From Planococcus sp. ISL-109 (lineage in GTDB: Bacteria; Bacillota; Bacilli; Bacillales_A; Planococcaceae), in NCBI RefSeq assembly GCF_018613655.1, contig NZ_JAGGPW010000004.1, positions 1,039,249-1,103,248 of the forward strand: DNA of 64,000 nucleotides, in the 5' to 3' direction. Below are positions 28,878 through 37,931 of the stretch, piece by piece. A program made the position numbers and the translations under genes. Below the pieces are notes generated by a model. It worked only from the letters and a program-made list of their open reading frames with translations, was not told the DNA's origin and made no database searches. Positions within the stretch are counted from its first letter, which is position 1. Each line of letters opens with the position of its first letter.

Positions 28878-30164
28878 ATGTATGACATCATCATTATCGG
28901 CGGAGGCCCTTCCGGCTTGATGGCTTCCATCTCCGCCGCATCAACCGGCAAGCACGTCCTGCTCGTTGAAAAAGGCAAAAAGCTCGGCAAGAAACTGATC
29001 ATCTCCGGCGGCGGCCGCTGCAACGTGACGAACCGCCTGCCTTTAGAAGAAATCGTCCGCCACATCCCCGGCAACGGGCGGTTCATGTACAGCCCATTCT
29101 CGGTCTTCAATAATGAAGATATTATCCAATTTTTCGAGAACCTAGGCGTCGCGTTAAAAGAAGAAGACCACGGCCGCATGTTCCCGGTTTCAAACCGCGC
29201 ACAAGACGTCGCTGAAGCGATGTTCCGTGAAATGGACCGTCTCGGTGTGGAAGTGAAACTCGAGTCTCCAGTCAAAAGCCTGCTGATGGATGACGACAAA
29301 GTGACCGGTATCCGGCTTCATTCCGGAGAAGAGTTCGAATCCCTTGCAGTCGTCGTCGCAGTTGGCGGAAAAGCCGTCCCGCAAACCGGATCAACAGGCG
29401 ACGGCTATCCGTGGGCTGAAAAAGCGGGGCACACCGTAACCGATTTGTACCCGACAGAAGTTCCGTTATTATCGAATGAACCTTTCATCAAAAGCCGTGA
29501 ACTTCAAGGACTTGCACTGCGCGATGTGGCTGTGACCGTTCTCAACAAAAAAGGCAAACCGCTCGTCACCCACCAAATGGACATGCTGTTCACTCATTTT
29601 GGCCTCAGCGGTCCCGCAATACTGCGCTGCAGTCAGTACGTCGTCAAGGAAATGAAGAAAAACGGCGGCCAAGCCGTCTCCACGCGCATCAATTCCTTGC
29701 CGAGCGATAATGCGGAATCGGCTTTCCAGATGCTTCATAAGCTGATGAAAGACGAACCGAAAAAAGCACTGAAAAATGTCTGGAAGAGTACAGCTCAGGA
29801 ACGCTGGCTGCTATTCTTGTTAGAGCGTGCAGAAATCGATCCTCAATTGACCGGTGCGGAATTGCCGTCAGAAAAAGTGCGGGCACTGGCAAATGAAATG
29901 ACCGCCTTCACAATGACCGTCTCCGGCACACAGCCGATCGAAAAAGCCTTCGTCACAGGCGGCGGAGTATCGATCAAGGAAATCGAACCGAAAACGATGG
30001 CCTCGAAAAAAAAGCCTGGCTTATTCTTCTGCGGCGAAATCCTCGACATCCACGGCTACACCGGCGGCTATAACATCACCTCCGCCCTCGTCACCGGACA
30101 TGTCGCAGGAAAAAATGCAGCCGAATTCGCCACCAGCTATCAAAGAAAAAGCCCGATCGCTTAA
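28878..30164 (+). CDS. ytfP: NAD(P)/FAD-dependent oxidoreductase YtfP (BaiN/RdsA family)
   Basis: HI0933-type flavoprotein of uncertain substrate. The 428-aa protein has the N-terminal FAD dinucleotide-binding fold [18 protein letters not shown], the [15 protein letters not shown] motif typical of this family, a second [14 protein letters not shown] and the C-terminal [14 protein letters not shown]. The start at 28878 gives the family N-terminus; its ribosome-binding site is weak. The stop codon falls in the loop of the terminator hairpin. Confidence 0.9.
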   Translation: MYDIIIIGGGPSGLMASISAASTGKHVLLVEKGKKLGKKLIISGGGRCNVTNRLPLEEIVRHIPGNGRFMYSPFSVFNNEDIIQFFENLGVALKEEDHGRMFPVSNRAQDVAEAMFREMDRLGVEVKLESPVKSLLMDDDKVTGIRLHSGEEFESLAVVVAVGGKAVPQTGSTGDGYPWAEKAGHTVTDLYPTEVPLLSNEPFIKSRELQGLALRDVAVTVLNKKGKPLVTHQMDMLFTHFGLSGPAILRCSQYVVKEMKKNGGQAVSTRINSLPSDNAESAFQMLHKLMKDEPKKALKNVWKSTAQERWLLFLLERAEIDPQLTGAELPSEKVRALANEMTAFTMTVSGTQPIEKAFVTGGGVSIKEIEPKTMASKKKPGLFFCGEILDIHGYTGGYNITSALVTGHVAGKNAAEFATSYQRKSPIA

Positions 30165-30180
30165 GTGATCGGGCTTTTTT
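30146..30180 (+). terminator. Terminator overlapping the ytfP stop
   Basis: Stem AAAAAGCCCGATC...GATCGGGCTTTTTT; the TAA stop (30162-30164) lies in the apical region. T-run on the plus strand. Confidence 0.9.
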
Positions 30181-30263
30181 TCTATGGAATGAAGTTACTA
30201 AACAGCTGGAGTCTGGGTGTGACAATTTGAAATGGTTTTAGTTTTTGATCGCGATCGCCCAAC

Positions 30264-30413
30264 TATCCGCAACCTCGCTTTGGGTTGGCCTCTTGCAGTG
30301 AGCCAGGAAAACCGTCTGTCTCCCTGCATCGGCTCACCCGTAAACGCGAGGCTGCTTTTAGATTTCATTGGTTCAAGCGAGTGAGTTATATCTGCTTCTG
30401 TATAATTCATCCG
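30264..30413. repeat. 150-bp structured repeat, copy A
   Basis: Aligns without length change to copy B at about 80% identity by eye; the last ~25 bp (TATCTGCTTCTGTATAATTCATCCG) are identical. On the minus strand it can fold: an outer stem of 10 bp (30269-30278 with 30346-30355, one G-U) encloses an inner hairpin (30295-30327). Related to but not the same as any element I can name. Confidence 0.7.
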
Positions 30414-30505
30414 TTTTTGGGTATGTCGCTTAGCTAGTGTAATGAATATAGAGCTAAAGTTTGAATGTGGAAATATTGAGCTGTTCATTTCCGGCACCAG
30501 CTGAA

Positions 30506-30655
30506 TATCCGCAGCCTCGCTTGGGGTTGAGCTTTCGCAGTAAGCCAGGAAGAACACCTGTCTTACTGCTTCGCTTCACCCGTAAGCGCGAGTCAGCTTT
30601 TCATTTTCATTGAATCAAGCGAGTAAGGTGTATCTGCTTCTGTATAATTCATCCG
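30506..30655. repeat. 150-bp structured repeat, copy B
   Basis: Second copy in the same orientation, 92 bp after copy A. The inner hairpin (30537-30569) pairs GCAGTAAG with CTTACTGC and CAGG with CCTG, with one mismatch between the two helices and a 7-nt loop. One base pair differs from copy A in a compensatory way (A-U here, G-C there). The outer stem (30511-30520 with 30588-30597) is weaker than in copy A. Confidence 0.7.
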
Positions 30656-30867
30656 CCTTCAAAAAATATGTTTTCATCCAGGAGAGAGACAATCGCTTCC
30701 TGGGAAGTGGCATCTGGCAATAGTCTGCTAGATTCAAGAGTCTATTATATAGTAGGTTGGATTAATGACTACATAATCGTTTTTCTTTATTAAATAAACT
30801 TTAATGCCTTGTAAATTTCCACACCCCATTTCTAGTGGATTGGAATAATATTCATTACTCTAAACTT

Positions 30868-30962
30868 GGAGACGGAGCGGAAGAGGCCGACGCCTGGGGG
30901 ACCGTGCGGCACATTTGTCTCGACGCCCGCCCCCGGCAAGCGTGCCCCTGCAGCGCAGTCTC
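30868..30962. repeat. GC-rich foldable element, possible REP-like sequence
   Basis: A 95-bp island of roughly 70% G+C by hand count inside AT-rich DNA. It is bounded by short inverted ends (GAGAC...GTCTC) and contains further complementary segments (GACGCCTGGGGG against CCCCCGGCAAGCGT). It has no reading frame of note. Resemblance to dispersed intergenic repeats in related genomes is an impression, not checked. Confidence 0.45.
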
Positions 30963-31054
30963 AAAGTACAAGTTCTTTAAACTTGAACATTAAGCATCCG
31001 GTTGAAGCGCAATCCCCTCCACTCCACTATTCAATTACAAAGTTTCCACCAAAA

Positions 31055-31082
31055 AAAGCCGCCAAGAATCCCCGGCGGCTTT
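31055..31082 (-). terminator. Terminator of leuS
   Basis: Stem AAAGCCGCC/GGCGGCTTT with a 10-nt loop, 8 bp after the leuS stop, followed on the minus strand by a run of T. Confidence 0.9.
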
Positions 31083-31090
31083 CATCTTTC

Positions 31091-33502
31091 TTATCCTACA
31101 ACGATATTGACCAGTTTCCCTGGAATGGCGATGACTTTTCGCACTTGCTTACCTTCTGCCGCTTTTTGAACGTGTTCATCGTTCAATGCCGCAGCTTCGA
31201 GCTGTTCTTTCGTGCTGTCTTTCGCCACGACCAATTTGCTGCGGACTTTGCCGTTCACTTGGATGACGATTTCGATCTCATCATCGATCAGCTTCGACTC
31301 GTCAAACGTCGGCCACGCTTCATACGTCACCGTCTCGCTATGGCCCAGTTTGTTCCAAAGCTCTTCCGCTATATGCGGTGCTATCGGCGACAGCATCTTC
31401 ACAAAGCCTTCAATATATTCTTTCGGCAAGCTCTCCGCCTTATACGATTCGTTGATGAATACCATCATCTGCGAAATCGCTGTGTTAAAGCGCAGGCCAT
31501 CGAAGTCCTCGCTCACTTTCTTGACTGTCTGGTGATAAACTTTCTCCATCGAGCCGTCATTGTGCTCCGTGACTTTTCTTGAGGTCACTCCGTCTTCGAT
31601 CAGCAAACGCCAGATGCGGTCAAGGAAGCGGCGGGATCCGTCAAGGCCGTTTGTCGACCAGGCGATGGACGCTTCTAAAGGACCCATGAACATCTCGTAC
31701 ATACGCAGCGTATCCGCTCCGTGGCTTTCGATGATCTGGTCCGGGTTGACGACATTGCCTTTGGATTTCGACATTTTCTCGTTGCCTTCGCCGAGGATCA
31801 TCCCTTGGTTGAACAATTTCTGGAATGGTTCTTTGGTCGGCACAACGCCAAGGTCATAAAGCACTTTATGCCAGAAACGCGCATACAATAAGTGAAGAAC
31901 GGCGTGTTCCGCACCGCCGATATAAACATCGACCGGCAACCAGCGTTTCAATAGTTCCGGATCTGCGAGCATATCTTCATTTGTCGGATCGATAAAGCGC
32001 AAATAATACCAGCAACTGCCGGCCCATTGCGGCATCGTGTTCGTCTCGCGACGGCCTTTCATGCCAGTTTCTGGATGGACAACATTGACCCATTCCTCGA
32101 TATTAGCGAGTGGAGATTCGCCTGTGCCACTCGGTTTGATGTCTTGAGTGACCGGCAGTTCAAGCGGCAAATCTGCATCGTCTACTGGTGTCATCGTGCC
32201 GTCTTCCCAGTGGATGATCGGGATCGGCTCGCCCCAATAGCGCTGGCGGCTGAACAGCCAATCGCGAAGGCGGTAGGTGATCTTTTTCTCGCCGACACCT
32301 TCGCTCTCGAGCCAGTCGATTGCTTTTTGGATCGCTGCAGTTTTGTTCAAGCCGTTCAGGAAATCAGAATTGATCAATTCCCCGTCGCCTGCGTAAGCTT
32401 CTTGCGCGACATTGCCGCCTGAGACGACTTCGACGATTGGTAATTCAAACTGCTTGGCGAATTCATAGTCGCGCTCATCGTGTGCCGGCACGGCCATGAT
32501 GGCACCCGTTCCGTAAGTGGCAAGAACGTAATCTGCGATCCAAATCGGCATTTTTTCGCCGCTTGCCGGATTGATCGCATAAGCCCCGGTAAAGACGCCT
32601 GATTTGTCTTTTGCCAGGTCGGTGCGTTCCAAGTCACTCTTCGTTTTCACTTTGTCGATATAGGCTTCTACAGCTTCACGTTGTCCTGACGCTGTAATTT
32701 CACCGACCAATTTATGTTCCGGTGCAAGAACTGCATAAGTTGCTCCGAAAATCGTATCCGGGCGCGTCGTGAATGCGCGGAAAGAATGTTCGGTCCCATC
32801 GATGTGGAACTCGAGCTCCGCCCCTTCGGATTTGCCGATCCAGTTGCGCTGCATGTCTTTCAAGCTTTCCGGCCAGTCGAGTTCATTCAAGTCTTCCAGC
32901 AAACGGTCTGCGTATTCGGTGATCCGCAGCACCCATTGGCGCATCGGGCGGCGTTCGACCGGATGTCCCCCGCGCTCGGATAGCCCGTCGATCACTTCTT
33001 CGTTTGCGAGGACCGTGCCAAGTGCCGGGCACCAGTTGACTGCCACTTCATCGACATATGCCAAGCCTTTATTATAAAGCTGGATAAAGATCCATTGCGT
33101 CCATTTATAATAACCCGGATCGGTCGTGTTGATTTCGCGGTCCCAATCGTACGAAAAACCGAGCTCCTGGATTTGGCGTTTGAACGTCGCGATGTTTTTC
33201 GCCGTGAATTCCGCCGGATCGTTTCCGGTATCGAGTGCATATTGCTCTGCCGGCAGGCCGAATGCATCCCAGCCCATCGGATGAAGCACGTCATAGCCTT
33301 GCATACGTTTTTGGCGGCTCAAAATATCCGTCGCCGTGTAGCCTTCCGGATGCCCGACGTGAAGTCCTGCGCCTGATGGGTATGGGAACATATCGAGCGC
33401 ATAGAATTTTTCTTTGCCCGGCGTATTTTCCGTTTTGAAGGTTTTGTTTTCTTGCCAGTGATGCTGCCATTTCTTTTCAATTTCTTTGTGATTAAAAGAC
33501 AT
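31091..33502 (-). CDS. leuS: Leucyl-tRNA synthetase
   Basis: Class Ia aminoacyl-tRNA synthetase charging tRNA-Leu, 803 aa as in other Bacillales. The HIGH-type motif is [12 protein letters not shown] (~residue 48), the KMSKS motif is KMSKSKGN (~residue 578), and the CP1 editing domain lies between ([28 protein letters not shown]). AGGAGGAA precedes the ATG. Expression is expected to depend on the T-box leader immediately upstream. Confidence 0.97.
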   Translation of the reverse strand: MSFNHKEIEKKWQHHWQENKTFKTENTPGKEKFYALDMFPYPSGAGLHVGHPEGYTATDILSRQKRMQGYDVLHPMGWDAFGLPAEQYALDTGNDPAEFTAKNIATFKRQIQELGFSYDWDREINTTDPGYYKWTQWIFIQLYNKGLAYVDEVAVNWCPALGTVLANEEVIDGLSERGGHPVERRPMRQWVLRITEYADRLLEDLNELDWPESLKDMQRNWIGKSEGAELEFHIDGTEHSFRAFTTRPDTIFGATYAVLAPEHKLVGEITASGQREAVEAYIDKVKTKSDLERTDLAKDKSGVFTGAYAINPASGEKMPIWIADYVLATYGTGAIMAVPAHDERDYEFAKQFELPIVEVVSGGNVAQEAYAGDGELINSDFLNGLNKTAAIQKAIDWLESEGVGEKKITYRLRDWLFSRQRYWGEPIPIIHWEDGTMTPVDDADLPLELPVTQDIKPSGTGESPLANIEEWVNVVHPETGMKGRRETNTMPQWAGSCWYYLRFIDPTNEDMLADPELLKRWLPVDVYIGGAEHAVLHLLYARFWHKVLYDLGVVPTKEPFQKLFNQGMILGEGNEKMSKSKGNVVNPDQIIESHGADTLRMYEMFMGPLEASIAWSTNGLDGSRRFLDRIWRLLIEDGVTSRKVTEHNDGSMEKVYHQTVKKVSEDFDGLRFNTAISQMMVFINESYKAESLPKEYIEGFVKMLSPIAPHIAEELWNKLGHSETVTYEAWPTFDESKLIDDEIEIVIQVNGKVRSKLVVAKDSTKEQLEAAALNDEHVQKAAEGKQVRKVIAIPGKLVNIVVG

Positions 33503-33566
33503 TTCCTATTTCCTCCTCTAAATACAAGCGGGATGTCCGCTAGCGACGCGTAGTTTTCAGCAAAAT

Positions 33567-33780
33567 AAAAAATCCCGTCCCTTAACTGAATAAGGGACGG
33601 GATTTTCCCGCGGTACCACCCAAATTAGCGATCGCTCGCTCAACTTGATTCCTTAACGCGGAAAACGGCGCAGTTTTGCGCGGACTCCAAGGCGAGTTCA
33701 ATCATTCTGCATACCGACTCACACCACCCACCGGCTCTCTTTGCTGCATGAATTGATCTACTGCTCCTCTTCACGGCCAT
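33567..33780 (-). promoter_or_regulatory. T-box leader of leuS (tRNA-Leu sensing)
   Basis: The minus-strand RNA contains the T-box core GGTGGTACCGCGG (plus-strand 33608-33620) that pairs with the tRNA acceptor end, followed by a strong terminator (14-bp stem AATCCCGTCCCTTA, 33571-33604, then a T-run). The specifier codon is CTC (Leu), read as GAG at plus-strand 33694-33696, in the sequence GAACTCGCC expected for stem I. Uncharged tRNA-Leu should favour read-through into leuS. Confidence 0.93.
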
Positions 33781-33795
33781 TTGCTATTAATATTC

Positions 33796-33824
33796 ATTTT
33801 AGCTGAGCATCTGCAGTTATGCAA
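33796..33824 (-). promoter_or_regulatory. Predicted sigma-A promoter of leuS
   Basis: On the minus strand TTGCAT (33819-33824), a 17-bp spacer and TAAAAT (33796-33801), starting transcription near 33789, just before the T-box. The -35 box is 5 bp from the atoA stop codon. Confidence 0.65.
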
Positions 33825-33828
33825 TAGC

Positions 33829-34482
33829 TCAGTATACTTTGACGCTGTCCGTATCGAGTGCAGCCTCTGTTGCAGCTACGACCTCATCGACGCTATGGCC
33901 TTCGAATACTTCTTTCAGGACAAGTCCGGAATCGGTCACTTCAATTACTGCACGTTCTGTGATGATCAAATTGACGACCGCTTTGCCGGTCAGCGGCAAT
34001 TCGCACGCTTTTTTGATTTTCGCTGAACCGTCTTTAGAGACATGATCCATAATGACAATGACTTTCTTCGCGCCGTGGACCAAATCCATCGCGCCGCCCA
34101 TGCCTTTGATCATTTTCCCTGGAATCATCCAGTTCGCAAGGTCGCCGTTTTCTGCCACTTCCATGCCGCCGAGTATCGCGACATCGATATGTCCCCCGCG
34201 GATCATCGCGAATGACTCAGCGCTCGTAAAGAAAGAAGATCCCGGAATGGTCGTGACGGTTTCTTTTCCTGCATTGATCAAATCGGGGTCGACTTGGTCT
34301 TCTGTCGGATAAGGCCCGATGCCGAGCAATCCGTTTTCAGACTGCAAGACGACTTGTTTGTTATCGGAAATGAAGTTTGCGACAAGCGTCGGCATGCCGA
34401 TTCCGAGATTGACGTAATCTCCATCTTTAATTTCTTTTTCCGCACGTTTTGCGATTCGTTCTCTGATAGCTTGTTTGTCCAC
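33829..34482 (-). CDS. 3-oxoacid CoA-transferase subunit B (AtoA/ScoB type)
   Basis: Beta subunit of a class I CoA-transferase moving CoA from succinyl-CoA (or acetyl-CoA) to acetoacetate or another short acid. The 217-aa protein has the catalytic glutamate in [10 protein letters not shown] (~residue 49), plus [14 protein letters not shown] and [19 protein letters not shown]. It follows the alpha subunit by 18 bp. It has no Rho-independent terminator of its own; the next hairpin is that of the leuS T-box. Substrate is inferred. Confidence 0.92.
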   Translation of the reverse strand: MDKQAIRERIAKRAEKEIKDGDYVNLGIGMPTLVANFISDNKQVVLQSENGLLGIGPYPTEDQVDPDLINAGKETVTTIPGSSFFTSAESFAMIRGGHIDVAILGGMEVAENGDLANWMIPGKMIKGMGGAMDLVHGAKKVIVIMDHVSKDGSAKIKKACELPLTGKAVVNLIITERAVIEVTDSGLVLKEVFEGHSVDEVVAATEAALDTDSVKVY

Positions 34483-34500
34483 TTTAGTCCCCGCCCTTTC

Positions 34501-35187
34501 TTATCGCGTCGTCAAACGCTCGATTCGTTTTTCCTGGTCTGCCTGCAGCAAGCCTTGCACGTAAATGCTCGGTGTCTGCACGTGGTTCGGATCGATGTCG
34601 CCGACTTCCACAATGTGCTCCACTTCCGCAATCGTCACTTTCCCGGCAGCAGCTGCCAGCGGGTTAAAGTTTTGCGCTGTTTTGTTATAGACAAGATTGC
34701 CCATTTTATCTGCCGTATGCGCACGGACCAGAGAAAAATCAGCTTTCAAAGCCAGTTCCAGGACATATTCCTTGCCGTCGAATTCGCGGATTTCTTTGCC
34801 TTCCGCAATGATCGTCCCGACTCCTGCCGGTGTAAAGAATGCCGGTATTCCGGCTCCGCCTGCGCGCATTTTTTCAGCGAGCGTGCCTTGCGGCGTCAAT
34901 TCGACCTCGATTTCGCCGGATAGTACTTGCCGTTCGAACTCTTTATTTTCACCGACATATGAGCCGATCATTTTTTTTATTTGCTTGTTTTTCAGCAGCA
35001 AACCGAGTCCCCATTCGTCCACTCCACAGTTATTGGAAATAATCGTCAGGTCTGTTACCCCTTTATCGACGAGCGCTAAAATCAGCTGCTCTGGTATGCC
35101 GACCAGGCCAAAACCTCCTACCATAATTGTAGCGCCATCTTGTATCGGTTCGACTGCCTCTTTAGCAGAATTGTAAATCGATTTCAT
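34501..35187 (-). CDS. 3-oxoacid CoA-transferase subunit A (AtoD/ScoA type)
   Basis: Alpha subunit of the same CoA-transferase, 228 aa. The N-terminal glycine-rich CoA-binding segment TIMVGGFGLVGIPEQL and the middle LTPQGTLAEKMRAGGAGIPAF are family hallmarks. AGGGGGC lies 9 nt before the ATG. The pair is separate from the core 'yt' gene order and may serve ketone body, branched-chain or fatty acid breakdown. Confidence 0.92.
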   Translation of the reverse strand: MKSIYNSAKEAVEPIQDGATIMVGGFGLVGIPEQLILALVDKGVTDLTIISNNCGVDEWGLGLLLKNKQIKKMIGSYVGENKEFERQVLSGEIEVELTPQGTLAEKMRAGGAGIPAFFTPAGVGTIIAEGKEIREFDGKEYVLELALKADFSLVRAHTADKMGNLVYNKTAQNFNPLAAAAGKVTIAEVEHIVEVGDIDPNHVQTPSIYVQGLLQADQEKRIERLTTR

Positions 35188-35230
35188 CGAAAGTTTGCCC
35201 CCTTCGCAACATTAACTGAATTTTTATTCA

Positions 35231-35244
35231 ATAAAACGCTTCCA
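35231..35244 (-). promoter_or_regulatory. Possible cre site upstream of the CoA-transferase genes
   Basis: ATAAAACGCTTCCA matches the degenerate cre consensus TGWAANCGNTNWCA at 11 of 14 positions, 44 bp before the subunit A start. Weak match; carbon repression would make sense for an acid-catabolic enzyme. Confidence 0.25.
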
Positions 35245-35332
35245 TAAACAATTTAACCAAAAGTTGATGGGAAACGCAACAATGACAATGGTCGCACGAT
35301 TCGATTTGCTCGCCTTTTTGGTAGCTGCTGCA

Positions 35333-35341
35333 TGCTATAAT
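35333..35341 (+). promoter_or_regulatory. Extended -10 promoter of ytqA
   Basis: TGCTATAAT is a perfect extended -10 (TGnTATAAT) 23 bp before the ytqA start codon; no clear -35 box is needed in such promoters. Confidence 0.6.
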
Positions 35342-35363
35342 GGCTCATAAGGAGTGGGTTTAT

Positions 35364-36317
35364 ATGGACAATCAATTGCCGTTTCCAAGTGACGGGAAAC
35401 GATATTATACATGGAATCGCCATTTGCGCGAACAGTTCGGCCATAAAGTGATGAAAATCTCACTAGATGCCGGGTTTGATTGCCCGAACCGCGACGGCAC
35501 CGTCGCTTTCGGTGGCTGCACCTTTTGTTCTGTCGCTGGGTCCGGGGATTTTGCCGGGGACCGCGTTGATCCGATTCCGGTACAATTCGAACAAGTGAAA
35601 ACAACTATGCATCGCAAATGGAAAGACGCCAAATACATCGCCTATTTCCAGGCGTATACGAATACCCATGCCCCGATCGACGTCATCAAGAAACAGTTCG
35701 AAGCGGCGCTTGCTCAAGAAAATGTCGTCGGTATCAGCATCGGGACACGTCCCGACTGTTTGCCTGATGAAGTCGTCGAATACTTGGCGGAGCTCAATGA
35801 ACGCACGTATTTATGGGTGGAACTCGGGCTTCAGACTGTCCACGAACGGACGGCGCTGCTCATCAACCGTGCGCATGATTTCGAGACCTACAAACAAGGC
35901 GTCGAGAAACTGCGGGCACACAGCATCAATGTTTGCAGCCATATCATCAACGGCTTACCGCTCGAAGACAGAAGCATGATGATGGAAACCGCACAGACAG
36001 TGGCGAAGCTAGACGTGCAAGGAATCAAGATCCATCTGTTGCATTTATTGAACGGTACGCCGATGGTCAAGCAATACGAAAAAGGTTTGGTCGAATTCAT
36101 GGAAAAAGAAGCGTATATCCAGCTCGTCGCCGACCAGCTTGAAATCATCCCCCCTAGCATGGTCGTCCAGCGCATCACCGGGGACGGCCCGATCGATTTG
36201 ATGATTGGCCCGATGTGGAGCACGAATAAATGGGAAGTGTTGAACGGCATCGATGCAGAACTAGAAACGCGCAGCAGCTGGCAAGGAAAACGGTTTGCCG
36301 GGAGCGCGAAAATATGA
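35364..36317 (+). CDS. ytqA: TIGR01212-family radical SAM protein YtqA
   Basis: Radical SAM enzyme of the YhcC/YtqA type with unknown substrate, 317 aa. Cysteines for the 4Fe-4S cluster are visible at residues 40, 52 and 55 (DCPNRDGTVAFGGCTFC). IGTRPDCLPDEVVEYL and ELGLQTVHERT are further family motifs. I chose the ATG at 35364 because AAGGAG lies just upstream, although an ATG at 35340 is in frame. It overlaps ytqB by 4 bp, which suggests related roles. Confidence 0.92.
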   Translation: MDNQLPFPSDGKRYYTWNRHLREQFGHKVMKISLDAGFDCPNRDGTVAFGGCTFCSVAGSGDFAGDRVDPIPVQFEQVKTTMHRKWKDAKYIAYFQAYTNTHAPIDVIKKQFEAALAQENVVGISIGTRPDCLPDEVVEYLAELNERTYLWVELGLQTVHERTALLINRAHDFETYKQGVEKLRAHSINVCSHIINGLPLEDRSMMMETAQTVAKLDVQGIKIHLLHLLNGTPMVKQYEKGLVEFMEKEAYIQLVADQLEIIPPSMVVQRITGDGPIDLMIGPMWSTNKWEVLNGIDAELETRSSWQGKRFAGSAKI

Positions 36318-36898
36318 CCTTGCAGCGCTTATTGCCGTTTACCAAATCCCTGCTCGAGCAGGTCGTGCATCCCGGCGACATCGTCGTGGACGCCACTGCC
36401 GGAAACGGCCACGATACGCAGTTTTTGGCTGGACTGACCGGTGACACCGGAAAAGTCTATGCGTTTGATATCCAGCAACAAGCAGTCGAAGCGACCAGAA
36501 AGCGTGTCGGAGCATCTCCACATGTCGAATTGATCCACGACAGCCACGCGAAAATCGACCATTACGTGAAAGAATCGATTTCAGCGGCGGTCTTCAATCT
36601 CGGCTATTTGCCAAAAGGCGACCATGCCATCATCACAACAGCAGTGAGCACCTTGCAGGCGATCGGGCAATGTTTGGAGCGCTCAAAAGTGGGCGGCTTG
36701 GTGCTGGTAGTCATTTATTCAGGCCACAAAGGCGGCAGCGGAGAGCGCGATGCTGTGATGGAGTACGTGAAAGAATTGCCACAAGCTCAATTCGACGTCC
36801 TAAAATACGAATTCATCAACAAAAAGCATGAACCGCCTTTTTTAGTGGCGATCGAGAAAAAGAAGCAGCATAGTTTTCAGAAAGACAGCAGACTTTAA
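36314..36898 (+). CDS. ytqB: Class I SAM-dependent methyltransferase YtqB
   Basis: Predicted rRNA methyltransferase-like enzyme, 194 aa. SAM-binding motif I is VDATAGNGHDTQFLA (~residues 26-40), followed by YAFDIQQQAV and the catalytic-type NLGYLPKGDH. Start overlaps the ytqA stop (ATGA). The gene ends inside the 5' arm of its terminator. Its precise target is unknown to me. Confidence 0.9.
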   Translation: MTLQRLLPFTKSLLEQVVHPGDIVVDATAGNGHDTQFLAGLTGDTGKVYAFDIQQQAVEATRKRVGASPHVELIHDSHAKIDHYVKESISAAVFNLGYLPKGDHAIITTAVSTLQAIGQCLERSKVGGLVLVVIYSGHKGGSGERDAVMEYVKELPQAQFDVLKYEFINKKHEPPFLVAIEKKKQHSFQKDSRL

Positions 36899-36917
36899 TC
36901 TAGTCTGCTGTCTTTTT
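36881..36917 (+). terminator. Terminator after ytqB
   Basis: Perfect 14-bp stem (AAAGACAGCAGACT/AGTCTGCTGTCTTT) with a 7-nt loop containing the ytqB stop, then TTTTTC. Confidence 0.92.
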
Positions 36918-37199
36918 CTATAGATTACGGATAGCGCCTTCCCTTTTTTCAAATTACATCACATGCTTATTCATGATTTCAACCACTTCCGCTAAGCCCA
37001 TCCCTGAAATTATATTATTCAAGTTTCAATAGAACATTTTACGAAATATCCGCTTTTTCGATTATGAAATTATAATGCATTAATCTGCATTCAAATCCAT
37101 CTTTAATTAACGGAATATTTAAACTATAACGAATGGGATATATCTATTCGCAGTTCTACCTTACGTTTGTCTTTCAAAACGAGTAAAGGGGGGAATTAC
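36918..37199. other. AT-rich intergenic region before the ABC transporter genes
   Basis: About 280 bp at the left border of the accessory block, where B. subtilis would have ytpB. A 22-codon frame on the minus strand (about 36959-37024; ISGMGLAEVVEIM...) resembles the end of a protein but has no start or upstream extension. No clear promoter for the ABC genes was found. Confidence 0.4.
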
Positions 37200-37931
37200 T
37201 TGATCAAATTGACGGGAGTTACAAAAACCTACCAAAGCAGGGATATAAAAACACACGCTTTAATCGACATCGACCTGGAGATTGATGAAGGTGAATTTGT
37301 TGTGATATTAGGTCCTAGCGGCAGCGGTAAAATCACACTTCTTAATGTAATCAGCGGCCTTGATCGTACAACTACAGGAAGCATCACTTTCCGCGGCAAG
37401 GAATTGACCGGCCTATCTGACAGTGAAATGACCCATTTCCGCAGGCAGCATTTAGGCTTTATCTTCCAGCAATACAATCTTCTCCAGAATCTGACGGTGT
37501 ATGAGAATATTCAAGTTGGAGCTGAGATCGGAACTGACCCATTGGATATCGACGAGTTATTAGCAAAAATCGGCCTGGAGAAAATGCGCAATAAATACCC
37601 GAGCCAATTATCCGGCGGGGCACAACAGCGAGTATCCGTTGCGCGCAGCCTAGCCAAAAATCCGGCTATCATTTTTTGCGATGAGCCTACAGGATTTTTA
37701 GATGAAGAAAATTCAAAGAATGTCTTGAAATTGCTCCAAGACCTTAACCGTGAATATAAGAAAACAATAGTCGTCATCACCCATAACTTGGGCATCTCTG
37801 AAATGTCCGACAAAGTAATCAAAATGAACTCAGGAAGAATTATCGAAGTTACTATCAATGAAACCCAAAAAAACGCCCAAGACATTCAATGGGGTAAAGG
37901 TAGTGATCTGTTATGCTGCAGAAAAATGTAA
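37200..37931 (+). CDS. ABC transporter ATP-binding protein with altered Walker A
   Basis: MacB/LolD-type ATPase expected to pair with the FtsX-like permease downstream. The 243-aa protein has Walker A GPSGSGKI where the Ser/Thr that binds magnesium is replaced by Ile45 (codon ATC, 37332-37334), Q-loop FQQYNLL, signature LSGGAQQR (usually LSGGEQQR), Walker B IIFCDEPTG and H-loop ITHN. The start is TTG, set by AAAGGGGGG 6 nt upstream. It overlaps the permease frame by 19 bp. ATP hydrolysis is probably impaired, and the partner permease is frameshifted, so the locus looks decayed. Confidence 0.87.
   Translation: MIKLTGVTKTYQSRDIKTHALIDIDLEIDEGEFVVILGPSGSGKITLLNVISGLDRTTTGSITFRGKELTGLSDSEMTHFRRQHLGFIFQQYNLLQNLTVYENIQVGAEIGTDPLDIDELLAKIGLEKMRNKYPSQLSGGAQQRVSVARSLAKNPAIIFCDEPTGFLDEENSKNVLKLLQDLNREYKKTIVVITHNLGISEMSDKVIKMNSGRIIEVTINETQKNAQDIQWGKGSDLLCCRKM

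Larger units (their letters stand above)
30181..31054. other. Long gene-free region between ytfP and leuS
   Basis: About 870 bp between two converging genes with no credible coding sequence. It holds two copies of a foldable 150-bp repeat (30264-30413 and 30506-30655), AT-rich filler (30656-30867) and a GC-rich 95-bp element (30868-30962). Open frames crossing it on either strand are short, lack ribosome-binding sites and run through the repeats. Confidence 0.8.

Noticed and set aside
30198..30557. Minus-strand 119-codon open frame (starts MFFLAYCESS)
   Set aside because: It runs through repeat A and part of repeat B, has no ribosome-binding site, and copy B has a stop at the equivalent place, so the frame is not conserved between the two copies.
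30866..31582. Plus-strand open frame crossing the GC-rich element and the end of leuS
   Set aside because: Half of it is antisense to leuS and it spans the leuS terminator.
33803..33832. Inverted repeat CTGAGC/GCTCAG as a terminator of the CoA-transferase genes
   Set aside because: The stem is only six base pairs with a long loop and no T-run, and it overlaps the leuS promoter.
37167..37199. Upstream TTG start for the ABC ATPase
   Set aside because: It has no ribosome-binding site, whereas TTG at 37200 has AAAGGGGGG at ideal spacing and gives the family N-terminus.
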